Shown here one piece after another: positions 6,867 through 13,503 of a stretch of DNA of 18,859 bases; position 1 is the first letter of the stretch, and every line of letters starts with the position of its first letter. The stretch is from Propionibacterium sp. GTDB lineage: Bacteria; Actinomycetota; Actinomycetes; Propionibacteriales; Propionibacteriaceae. The DNA lies in assembly GCA_012837465.1 (NCBI GenBank), contig DURG01000247.1:1-18859 (forward strand). Reading direction: 5' to 3'. The notes under the pieces are model-generated. The model did no database searches. It was not told where the DNA came from and worked only from the letters and a program-made list of their open reading frames with translations. Made by a program: the position numbers and the translations under genes.

Positions 6867-7658
6867 ACGAGTCTTGCGGTCATCGGCGCCGGCGCGATGG
6901 GGGAGGCCCTCCTCGCCGGCTGGCTCGCGTCCGGCATGCAGCCGTCCGACATCGTGATCGTCGACGCCCACCAGCCACGCGTCGATGATATCGAGGAGCG
7001 CCACGGCGTCACGGGCGTCTCGCTCGCCGAGGCCGCCCAGGCCGACACCGTCGTGCTGGCCGTCAAGCCGCACCAGGTCGACGGCATCCTCGGCGCCCTC
7101 CGCGACGACCTGGGGGAGGAGACACTGGTGGTCTCCATCGCCGCCGGCGTCACGCTCGGCCAACTGGAGGCCGCGGTGCCCGACCGCGCCGTCGTCCGCG
7201 TCATGCCTAACACGCCCGCCCTCGTGGGCGAGGGCATGGCCGGCGTCGTGCGGGGCCGGCACGCCACCGACGAGCAGGTCGACCGCGTGAAGGGCCTCAT
7301 GGACGCCGTCGGCAAGGCCGTCGTGATCGGGGAGAAGAGCCTCGACGCGCTCACCGCGCTGTCCGGCTCCGGGCCTGCGTACCTGTTCTACGTGGCCGAG
7401 GCGATGATCGAGGGCGGCGTGCACCAGGGGCTCACCCGGGCCGAGGCCACCGAGCTGGTCAACCAGACGTTCGTCGGCTCCGCGGCGATGCTCGCCGAGA
7501 CCGGGAAGACCGCCACGCAACTGCGCGAGATGGTCACCTCGCCCGCCGGCACCACCGCCGCGGCGCTCCGCACGCTCGACGACCACGGCGTCCGCGCCGC
7601 ATTCCTCGACGCCATCGAGGCCTGCCGCATCCGCGGCCTCGAGATGGGCCGCGAGTAG
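6864..7658 (+). CDS. proC: Pyrroline-5-carboxylate reductase
   Basis: The 264-residue enzyme reduces pyrroline-5-carboxylate to proline with NAD(P)H, the last step of proline synthesis. The Rossmann motif VIGAGAMGEALLAG is at 6-19. The family motifs AVKPHQV (66-72), VMPNTPALVGEG (114-124) and SGSGPAYLFYVAEAM (167-181) are intact. The C-terminal signature MVTSPAGTTAAAL is at 223-235. The ATG at 6864 begins right at the Rossmann strand. It probably shares the asd transcript, separated by palindromic repeat copy B. Mycobacteria keep proC (Rv0500) near the isomerase-like gene and bS22, the same neighbourhood as here. Proline synthesis by ProC opposes the reaction of the PRODH-like protein encoded two genes before asd, if that protein is active. 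Confidence 0.97.
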   Translation: MTSLAVIGAGAMGEALLAGWLASGMQPSDIVIVDAHQPRVDDIEERHGVTGVSLAEAAQADTVVLAVKPHQVDGILGALRDDLGEETLVVSIAAGVTLGQLEAAVPDRAVVRVMPNTPALVGEGMAGVVRGRHATDEQVDRVKGLMDAVGKAVVIGEKSLDALTALSGSGPAYLFYVAEAMIEGGVHQGLTRAEATELVNQTFVGSAAMLAETGKTATQLREMVTSPAGTTAAALRTLDDHGVRAAFLDAIEACRIRGLEMGRE

Positions 7659-7677
7659 ACCCCCGGCCCTGCACCCA

Positions 7678-7803
7678 GCCCAGATCTAGATTCGCGCTGC
7701 CTGACGCTCGCAAATCTAGATCTGGGCGCTTCCCTTTCGGCCTGCTGGGCCGCGCGAATCTAGATTTGCGCTGGCAGACGCTCGCAAATCTAGATTTGGG
7801 CGC
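7678..7803. repeat. Two tandem TCTAGA hairpin units
   Basis: Unit 1 has arms at 7678-7696 and 7709-7727 that pair at 18 of 19 positions around a 12-base loop. Unit 2 has 14-bp perfect arms, AATCTAGATTTGCG at 7757-7770 and its complement at 7783-7796, around a 12-base loop at 7771-7782. The units repeat directly with a 74-base period and agree at 42 of 48 bases (7682-7729 against 7756-7803); their loops differ at two bases. Each arm contains ATCTAGAT, giving four TCTAGA sites (7685, 7715, 7759, 7789) in about 110 bases of GC-rich DNA. The element starts 20 bases past the proC stop and may end that transcript, but no T-run follows. Confidence 0.85.
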
Positions 7804-7851
7804 CTGGAGCGGCCCACGGCCGAGTCGGGCAGGCTGCGCGAATGGGCGAGA

Positions 7852-7881
7852 TTGGTCGATCTTGCCCGGCGGGGTTAAGAT
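7852..7881 (+). promoter_or_regulatory. Promoter of the bS22 gene
   Basis: TTGGTC (7852-7857) and TAAGAT (7876-7881) are 18 bases apart, a plausible sigma-70-type -35/-10 pair. It would give a leader of about 60 bases before the bS22 GTG. It is the best promoter with both boxes in the window and fits the need for strong ribosomal protein expression. Confidence 0.55.
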
Positions 7882-7891
7882 TGGGAGTCTG

Positions 7892-7909
7892 GCCTGACTT
7901 CTGTCAGGC
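7892..7909 (+). promoter_or_regulatory. Leader hairpin before bS22
   Basis: GCCTGAC and GTCAGGC form a perfect 7-bp stem with a TTCT loop. It lies just after the predicted promoter and about 40 bases before the bS22 start. A compact stem here could affect mRNA stability or bind a ribosomal protein, but no known riboswitch or leader motif was recognised. Confidence 0.4.
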
Positions 7910-7948
7910 GAGCCTGAAACCAAGTACGACCCCAGCGAAAGGCACACA

Positions 7949-8050
7949 GTGGGTTCTGTCATCAAGAAGCGCCGCAAGCGCATGGCCAAGAAGAAGCACC
8001 GCAAGCTGCTGAAGCGCACCCGTATTCAGCGTCGTCGCGCCGGTAAGTAG
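7949..8050 (+). CDS. Small ribosomal protein bS22 (AURKAIP1/COX24-like)
   Basis: The gene encodes 33 residues starting MGSVIKKRRKRMAKKKHRKL and ending RAGK, almost entirely basic. It matches the actinobacterial small-subunit protein bS22 (mycobacterial Rv0500B), which was found in mycobacterial ribosome structures and is often annotated as an AURKAIP1/COX24 domain protein. The start is GTG, with AAAGG at 7938-7942 six bases upstream. It follows proC as in mycobacteria, but no small excisionase-type regulator gene lies between them here; the TCTAGA hairpins occupy the gap. The stop codon overlaps the next gene's GTG by one base, so the glutaredoxin-like protein is probably translated from the same mRNA. 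Confidence 0.93.
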   Translation: MGSVIKKRRKRMAKKKHRKLLKRTRIQRRRAGK

Positions 8051-8331
8051 TGACTCCACCCTCTCGGGTCCTTCTTCTCACCCGCGCTGGCTGCCACCTC
8101 TGTGTGGAGGCCGAAGCAGTGCTGAAGACCACCTGCGAGGACATGGGAGCGGGCTGGCGCGCCATCGACGTCGACACCGACGAGCGGCTCCGAGCGAAGT
8201 ACACGGACCACGTGCCCGTGACGTTCGTGGATCGTGAGCTGCTCGGCTACTGGTTCCTCGACGAAGCCGCGCTGCGCGCGGCGCTCGACAAGCGCGCGCC
8301 CCAGGCCCCCTCCGACGACTGGATGCCCTGA
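8050..8331 (+). CDS. Glutaredoxin-like (DUF836) protein
   Basis: The 93-residue protein has a thioredoxin fold of the glutaredoxin-like DUF836 family. VLLLTRAGCHLC places the redox pair at C15 and C18, and the cis-Pro segment is HVPVTF. Such proteins are expected to take part in cytosolic dithiol exchange, but the partner is unknown. The GTG start overlaps the bS22 stop (TAGTG). In mycobacteria a similar gene (Rv0508) precedes hemA-hemC-hemD. Here hemD follows directly after 29 bases, so the order is kept but hemA and hemC are missing. Confidence 0.88.
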   Translation: MTPPSRVLLLTRAGCHLCVEAEAVLKTTCEDMGAGWRAIDVDTDERLRAKYTDHVPVTFVDRELLGYWFLDEAALRAALDKRAPQAPSDDWMP

Positions 8332-8360
8332 ACCAGCCCCAAGAACGGATTGACCTCGAC

Positions 8361-9959
8361 GTGACCGACGCCATGGACCCGACCTCGCCGGCGACTCCGC
8401 CGGAGTTTGAGCCAACCGCCGGGTCAGTGACCTTCGTCGGCTCTGGCCCGGGAGATCTCGGCCTGCTCACCATGAACGGTTCGCGCGCCCTCCAAGTGGC
8501 CGATCTGGTCATCGTGGACGAGGACGCCGACGAGGAGCAGGTCGCCGCGCTCATCCCCGCCCACGCCGAGATCCGGCTGACGGGCGGCGACGACGAGGTG
8601 ACCGCGATCCTGAGCGCCGTGGCGCAGGGGCGCAAGGTCGTCCGTCTCCACAGCGGCGACTACTTCACGGATGCCGACGCCGGTGGCGTCCTCCCGGAGG
8701 TGCTCGACGCGGTCGGGCTGCGCGTCAACGTCATGCCCGGCATCAACCGCTGGAGCGCCGCGCTCTCGTTCGGCGCCGTCGCCGCGTCGAGCTCGTTCGC
8801 CGCGCTCGACGCGACCCTGGGCGTGCCACCGGTCACCGAGTGGCCCCAGGCCGAGACCCTCATCATGCGCGTGCGCGGCTCGTCGGCCGCCAAGCTGGCC
8901 GAGCAGGCGATGCTCCGCTACGGCCCCGCCAGCCACTGCCTCTCGCTCACCGCGATCGGCACCACCGGCCAGGTCAGCGAACTGACCAGTTGGGGCGACG
9001 TGGAGGACTCCGACGTCGACGAGGCCTTCTACATCGTCGGCCCCGGCATCGAGGAATCCAGCCGCCAGCGCTACGCCTGGTTCGAGGGCAAGCCGCTGTT
9101 CGACTGGCGCATCGTGGCCCCCAGCACCAAGGACTCCCTCGACCCGCTCGTCGAGGAACTCGCCAACTTCGGCGCGACCACCGAGGTCGTCGCCACCATG
9201 TCCATCGAGCCGCCCCGCACGGAGCAGGCCATGGAACGCGCGGTGCGCGGCCTCGTCGACGGCCGCTACCTGTGGCTGGTGTTCACCTCGCCGCACGCCG
9301 TCGCCGCCATCGCCGAACGCCTCGAGGAGTACGGGCTCGACTCCCGCGCCCTCTCCGGCATCAGCCTCGCCGCCGTCGGCCGCGGCACCGTCGAGGCCCT
9401 CGCCCGGATGGGCATCAAGGCCGACCTCGTGCCCGTCGTCGAGAACACCACCGGCGCACTGGCCCATGAGTTCCCCGCCTACGACGACCTCATCGACCCG
9501 CTCGACCGCGTGCTCGTGCCCAGCGCCGACGTCGCCGTCGAACCCCTGCTGGTCGGGCTCAGCAAGCTCGGCTGGGAGGTCGAGGAGGTCACCGCCTACC
9601 GCACCGTCCGCGCCGCGCCGCCGCCGGCCGAGACCCGCGAGGACATCAAGACCGGTAACTTCGACGCCGTCGTGTTCACCTCTGCCACCGCGGTGCGCAA
9701 CATGATCGGCATCGCCGGCAAGCCCCACGCCGCCACCGTGGTGGCCGCCATCGGCCCCGCCACCGCTGCGGCCTGCGAGATCCACGGCCTCCGCGTCGAC
9801 GTGACCGCCGACGCGCCCACCTTCGAATCCCTCGCCGATGGCCTGGCCCGTTTCGCGGACCGCCGCAGGCAGGACCAGGTCGACGCCGGGCTGCCGGTGA
9901 CCAAGCCGTCCCAACGGAAGCGTCGCCGCCGCCGCAAGACGGTTGAACCCAACGAATAG
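8361..9959 (+). CDS. hemD: Uroporphyrinogen-III synthase with degenerate methyltransferase-like N-domain
   Basis: The 532-residue protein fuses two domains. Residues 21-240 resemble uroporphyrinogen-III C-methyltransferase (CobA/CysG type): VTFVGSGPGDLGLLT (23-37), an ADLVIVDEDA strand and GRKVVRLHSGD (90-100). The active-site motif GDPFVFGRGGEE of true enzymes is replaced by GDYFTDADAGGV, and PGITSA reads PGINRW. Methyl transfer is therefore doubtful. Residues about 248-510 are HemD, which cyclises hydroxymethylbilane to uroporphyrinogen III; the VFTSPHAV and VVFTSATAV segments and AAIGPATAAA fit this family. The last 20 residues are strongly basic (QRKRRRRRK). Mycobacterial HemD (Rv0511) has the same fusion. 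GTG at 8361 is used; ATG at 8373 is possible. Confidence 0.9.
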   Translation: MTDAMDPTSPATPPEFEPTAGSVTFVGSGPGDLGLLTMNGSRALQVADLVIVDEDADEEQVAALIPAHAEIRLTGGDDEVTAILSAVAQGRKVVRLHSGDYFTDADAGGVLPEVLDAVGLRVNVMPGINRWSAALSFGAVAASSSFAALDATLGVPPVTEWPQAETLIMRVRGSSAAKLAEQAMLRYGPASHCLSLTAIGTTGQVSELTSWGDVEDSDVDEAFYIVGPGIEESSRQRYAWFEGKPLFDWRIVAPSTKDSLDPLVEELANFGATTEVVATMSIEPPRTEQAMERAVRGLVDGRYLWLVFTSPHAVAAIAERLEEYGLDSRALSGISLAAVGRGTVEALARMGIKADLVPVVENTTGALAHEFPAYDDLIDPLDRVLVPSADVAVEPLLVGLSKLGWEVEEVTAYRTVRAAPPPAETREDIKTGNFDAVVFTSATAVRNMIGIAGKPHAATVVAAIGPATAAACEIHGLRVDVTADAPTFESLADGLARFADRRRQDQVDAGLPVTKPSQRKRRRRRKTVEPNE

Positions 9960-9962
9960 GCT
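9957..9962 (+). promoter_or_regulatory. -10 box over the hemD stop codon
   Basis: TAGGCT begins with the TAG stop codon of hemD and ends seven bases before the phosphatase ATG. This is the leaderless spacing seen at radA, asd and the isomerase gene. It would let the cytochrome c maturation operon be transcribed independently of hemD. No -35 match was seen at the right distance. Confidence 0.5.
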
Positions 9963-9969
9963 CAGGCCC

Positions 9970-10626
9970 ATGACCCAGACAGCAACGGTGCACGTCATGC
10001 GGCACGGACAGGTCCACAACCCCGACGGCCTCCTCTACGGCCGGCTCCCCGGCTTCGGCCTGTCGGACCTCGGCCACCAGATGGCCGCCCGCATGGCCGA
10101 GTACTGGAGCGACAAGCCGCTCACGCACCTGAGGGTCTCACCGCTGCAGCGTGCGAAGGAGACCCTCGCGCCCACCGCCGCCCTGTTCCCGCACCTAGAG
10201 GTGGTCGAGGACGAGCGCGTCATCGAGGCCGACAACAAGTTCCAGGGCATGACCTTCGGCCGCGACAACAAGGCCCTGCGCAACCCGAAGATGTTCTGGC
10301 ACATGCGCAATCCGCTCATCCCCAGCTGGGGCGAGCCATACACCGAGATCGCCGCCCGCATGCGCGCCGCGATCCGCGACGCCGGCGAGGCCGCGGGCGA
10401 CGGCGGGCAGGCGCTCGTCGTCAGCCACCAGCTCTCCATCTGGACCGCCCGCATGGACGCCGAGGGCCGCCCCTTCGCGCACGACCCCCGCAAGCGCGAG
10501 TGCACCCTGTGCTCCGTGACCAGCTTCACGCTGCGCGACGGCCTCGTGACCGCCGTCGACTATGCCGAGCCGGCCGCGGACCTGCTCCCCGTCAAGACCG
10601 GGCGCCGGTGGAAGGTGGGCACGTGA
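9970..10626 (+). CDS. Histidine phosphatase family protein
   Basis: The 218-residue protein belongs to the histidine phosphatase (phosphoglycerate mutase-like) superfamily. VMRHGQVHNP gives the RHG motif at 11-13 with the phosphohistidine H12. SPLQRAKET supplies the second Arg (R61), and VVSHQLSI the second catalytic His (H153). The substrate is unknown. It occupies the place of mycobacterial Rv0525, first of a conserved block with the TlpA-like, CcdA, ResB and CcsA genes. ATG at 9970 is chosen because the RHG motif follows at the usual distance and a TAGGCT box lies seven bases upstream. Its stop overlaps the next start by four bases (GTGA). Confidence 0.93.
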   Translation: MTQTATVHVMRHGQVHNPDGLLYGRLPGFGLSDLGHQMAARMAEYWSDKPLTHLRVSPLQRAKETLAPTAALFPHLEVVEDERVIEADNKFQGMTFGRDNKALRNPKMFWHMRNPLIPSWGEPYTEIAARMRAAIRDAGEAAGDGGQALVVSHQLSIWTARMDAEGRPFAHDPRKRECTLCSVTSFTLRDGLVTAVDYAEPAADLLPVKTGRRWKVGT

Positions 10627-11180
10627 CCCGCCTGCTTGCCGCGCTTGCCGCTGCGTTGCTCCTGCTCACCGCCTGTTCCCCCGACGAGGGGGAGGGCGCC
10701 GCGGGCGGCACCACCGGCTTCGTCGGCGGCGACGGCACCTTCACGATCGTGCCGGCCGACCAGCGGGTCGAGGCCCCGGTGCTCGAGGGCCAGACACTGG
10801 CCGGCGACGACCTCTCCACCACCGAGTTCCAAGGCAAGCCGCTGGTCATCAACGTGTGGGGCTCCTGGTGCGCACCGTGCCGCGCCGAGGCCCCCGAGCT
10901 GGTCAAGGCCAAGGAGGAACTGGGCGACGACGTCTCCTTCCTCGGCATCAACACCCGCGACACCCCGGCCGCCGCGCAGGCCTTCGAACGCTCCTTCGAC
11001 ATCACCTGGCCCTCGCTCAACGACCCCGACGGCATGCTGCTGCTCGAGTTCGCCCAACTGCCGCCCAAGGCCATCCCCAGCACCGTCGTGCTCGACGAGC
11101 AGGGCCGCGTCGCGGCCCGCGTGCTCGGTGAGGTCAGCGCCTCGACCTTGCGCGGCATCCTCGAGGACGTGACGCCGTGA
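10623..11180 (+). CDS. TlpA-like thioredoxin lipoprotein (ResA/CcsX role)
   Basis: The 185-residue protein has an N-terminal lipoprotein signal, with a hydrophobic stretch ending in LTAC and lipidated Cys C18. A thioredoxin/TlpA domain follows. VWGSWCAPC holds the redox pair C83 and C86, and KAIPSTVVLD holds the cis-Pro. It should sit on the outer face of the membrane and keep apocytochrome c haem-binding cysteines reduced, taking electrons from CcdA. The GTG start overlaps the phosphatase stop (GTGA), and its own stop overlaps the ccdA start. It corresponds to mycobacterial Rv0526 by position and sequence type. Confidence 0.94.
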   Translation: MTRLLAALAAALLLLTACSPDEGEGAAGGTTGFVGGDGTFTIVPADQRVEAPVLEGQTLAGDDLSTTEFQGKPLVINVWGSWCAPCRAEAPELVKAKEELGDDVSFLGINTRDTPAAAQAFERSFDITWPSLNDPDGMLLLEFAQLPPKAIPSTVVLDEQGRVAARVLGEVSASTLRGILEDVTP

Positions 11181-11932
11181 TGCTCCTGGAGGGCTGGGTG
11201 CAGTCGGCGCTGACGTCGTCGATGCTGCTGGCCATCCCCGTCGCCATCCTCGCCGGCATCGTCTCCTTCGCCTCCCCCTGCATCCTGCCCCTGCTGCCCG
11301 GCTACCTCAGCTACGCGTCGGGCATGGGCGCCAGCGAGATCGCCCAGGGCACCGCCAAGAAGCGGCTCCTGCTGATGGGCACCGTCGGCTTCATCCTCGG
11401 CTTCTCCGTCATGTTCGTGCTCACCGGCGCGCTGCTGGGCGGGCTCGGGGGAGTGCTCATTGCCAACGAGCGGATCATCACGCTCATCCTGGGCGTCGTG
11501 ATCCTGCTGCTCGGCGCCGCGTTCGCGGGCTTCATCCCCATCCCCGCCATGTGGACGCCCAGCGTCACGCCGAAGATGGGCGTGGCGGCCTCGCCGCTGC
11601 TCGGCATGGTGTTCGGCCTGAGCTGGACGCCCTGCATCGGCCCCGCGCTGTCGGTCGTGTTCGCGATGGCCTTCAACGAGGGCTCCGCCGTGCGCGGCGG
11701 TGTCCTGGCATTCTTCTACGCGCTGGGCCTCGGGTTGCCGTTCATCCTGTTCGCCCTCGCCTTCACCGCGATGGCGCCGCGGCTCGAGTGGTTGAAGCGC
11801 AACCAGCGCCTCGTGCAGCGCATCGGCGGCATCCTCATGATGCTCGTCGGCATCGCCATGATCACCGGCCTGTGGGACATGATGATGGTCGAGTTGCGCC
11901 AGTGGGTAGCGAGCTTCGGGACCATCCTGTGA
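11180..11932 (+). CDS. ccdA: Cytochrome c biogenesis protein CcdA
   Basis: The 250-residue integral membrane protein carries electrons from cytosolic thioredoxin to extracytoplasmic TlpA-like proteins. It has about six helices, and the two CcdA cysteines are in place: SFASPCILPLLPGY (C34) and LSWTPCIGPAL (C152). Its length is typical of the short CcdA form. ATG at 11180 overlaps the upstream stop (ATG over TGA); a GTG one codon earlier at 11177 is also possible. The resB GTG overlaps its stop in turn. Translation coupling along the operon is therefore likely. Confidence 0.96.
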   Translation: MLLEGWVQSALTSSMLLAIPVAILAGIVSFASPCILPLLPGYLSYASGMGASEIAQGTAKKRLLLMGTVGFILGFSVMFVLTGALLGGLGGVLIANERIITLILGVVILLLGAAFAGFIPIPAMWTPSVTPKMGVAASPLLGMVFGLSWTPCIGPALSVVFAMAFNEGSAVRGGVLAFFYALGLGLPFILFALAFTAMAPRLEWLKRNQRLVQRIGGILMMLVGIAMITGLWDMMMVELRQWVASFGTIL

Positions 11933-13503
11933 GCCGGCGCCGCAGCCCCGTGGCCGAGACGCTGCGCTGGGCCTGGGGTCAGCTCACCAGCATGCGCACC
12001 GCGCTGCTCCTGCTGTTCCTCCTCGCCGTCGCGGCCATCCCCGGCTCGATCATCCCGCAGCGCAACACCGAGCCCATCGAGGTGCTGGACTTCAAGGACC
12101 GCAACCCGGGCTGGGACCGCATCCTCGAGCCGCTCGGCTTCTACGACATCTACACCTCGGCCGTGTTCTCGGCGGTCTACCTGCTGCTGTTCGCGTCGCT
12201 GATCGGCTGCATCATCCCGCGCGTCGGCAAGTACTGGGCGGCGGTGCGCAAGCCTCCGCCGCGGCTGCCCGCTCGGGTGGAGCGGCTGCCGGTGGTCCAG
12301 GTGGGAACGCTTGGCGGCCCTTCGTCGTTCGCTGGCGCTCACGCTCAGGGACCAGCTGATCGCGCCGAGGCCTGGCTGAGGTCCAAGCGGTACCGGATCC
12401 GCCGCACCGACGAGGGGATCAGCGCCGAGCGCGGCTACCTCCGCGAGGCCGGCAACCTCGTGTTCCACCTCTCCCTCGTCGGCGTCCTCGCCGGCCTGGC
12501 CTGGTCCAACCTGTGGGGCTTCTCCGGCAGCGCGATCGTCGTCGAGGGCCGCGGCTTCTCCAACGTCATCACCCAGTACGACGACTTCAACGCCGGCGGC
12601 ATGCTCGACACCGACCGCCTCGAGCGCTTCAGCGTCCGCATCGACCAGTTCCACGCCGAGTTCGAGACCGGCGAGGTCCAGCGCGGCGCCGCCCGCGTCT
12701 TCGACGCCGACGTCACCGTCACGGATGCCGACGGCGAGCGCACCACGGTCATGACCGTCAACGAGCCGCTCATCACCGCCGGCGGCACACAGGTCAACCT
12801 CCAGGCCCACGGCTACGCGCCCATCTTCACCGTCACCGACGGCAACGGCGACGTCGCCTTCAGCGGCCCCGTCGTCTTCCTGCCGCAGGACGGCAACTTC
12901 TCGTCCGTCGGAGTCATCAAGGTGCCCGATGCGCGCCCCACCCGACTCGCGTTCGAGGCCTGGTTCCTGCCGACGGCCGTCCTCAACGAGCAGGGCCCCC
13001 ACTCCGTCTTCCCCGACGCGCTGAACCCCGAGGTGTACCTCAACGTGTGGCAGGGCGAGCCCGCCGTCGAGACCGGCGTGCCCGAGAACGTCTACGTGCT
13101 CAACACCGACGGCATGGAGCAGGTGCTCGGCGACGACGGTCAGGTGCTCAGCGCCCGGATGCTGCCCGGCGCCCACATGTCGCTGCCGGATGAACTCGGC
13201 TCGGTCAGCTTCGACGGCTACCAGCGCTGGGTGCGCCTCCAGATCAGCGAGACCCCAGGCAACCTCGTCACCCTCATCGCGATCTCGCTGGGCGTCCTGG
13301 GCCTGATCTTCAGCCTCTACGTGCGCCCCCGACGCCTGTTCGTGCGCCTCGACGGCGACGAGGCCATCGTCGGTGGCCTCGACCGGACCGACACCGCAAC
13401 CGGCCTCGACGACGAGGTCGCCGGACTGCTTGCGGCAACCACGGGCAATCCGGTGCACAATGGTGAGGCCCAGACACCCGAGAACGAGGAGCCCCAGGCA
13501 TGA
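11929..13503 (+). CDS. resB: Cytochrome c biogenesis protein ResB
   Basis: The 524-residue protein is the ResB/Ccs1 partner of the System II haem lyase. Helices lie near 24-42, 78-96, 176-194 and 447-465, with a large extracytoplasmic domain from 195 to 446. Family features include ERGYLREAGNLVFHLSL with H180, and the GGTQVNLQAHGYAP segment with H294. The cytosolic loop between helices 2 and 3 contains a stretch, residues about 127-143, that does not look like ResB and whose DNA resembles an interspersed palindrome (12316-12353). The C-terminal tail after helix 4 is about 58 residues long and acidic. The GTG start overlaps the ccdA stop, and the ccsA ATG overlaps the resB stop. Confidence 0.94.
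   Translation: MSRRRSPVAETLRWAWGQLTSMRTALLLLFLLAVAAIPGSIIPQRNTEPIEVLDFKDRNPGWDRILEPLGFYDIYTSAVFSAVYLLLFASLIGCIIPRVGKYWAAVRKPPPRLPARVERLPVVQVGTLGGPSSFAGAHAQGPADRAEAWLRSKRYRIRRTDEGISAERGYLREAGNLVFHLSLVGVLAGLAWSNLWGFSGSAIVVEGRGFSNVITQYDDFNAGGMLDTDRLERFSVRIDQFHAEFETGEVQRGAARVFDADVTVTDADGERTTVMTVNEPLITAGGTQVNLQAHGYAPIFTVTDGNGDVAFSGPVVFLPQDGNFSSVGVIKVPDARPTRLAFEAWFLPTAVLNEQGPHSVFPDALNPEVYLNVWQGEPAVETGVPENVYVLNTDGMEQVLGDDGQVLSARMLPGAHMSLPDELGSVSFDGYQRWVRLQISETPGNLVTLIAISLGVLGLIFSLYVRPRRLFVRLDGDEAIVGGLDRTDTATGLDDEVAGLLAATTGNPVHNGEAQTPENEEPQA
12316..12353. repeat. Palindromic repeat read in frame inside resB
   Basis: The 38-base segment starts GGCCCTTCGTCGTTCGC and ends CACGCTCAGGGACC. On the minus strand it reads GGTCCCTGAGCGTGAGC at one end and CGAAGGGCC at the other. 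This has the form of interspersed palindromes with GGTCCCTGAGC and GAAGGG(A)CC ends that I recall from propionibacterial genomes. It encodes resB residues 130-142 without breaking the frame. Only one copy lies in the window, so assignment to a repeat family is from memory. Confidence 0.5.

Noticed and set aside
7678..7803. CRISPR-like array
   Set aside because: There are only two units, each an internal palindrome with conserved loops rather than identical repeats with varied spacers, and no cas genes are present.
7862..7881. TTGCCC with TAAGAT as the bS22 promoter
   Set aside because: The spacing is only 8 bases; TTGGTC at 7852 gives an acceptable 18-base spacer.
8424..10019. Long antisense open frame (531 codons) opposite hemD
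   Set aside because: It is a low-complexity, Gly/Asp/Val/His-rich frame generated by GC-rich codon bias opposite a clear HemD fusion, with no recognisable domain.
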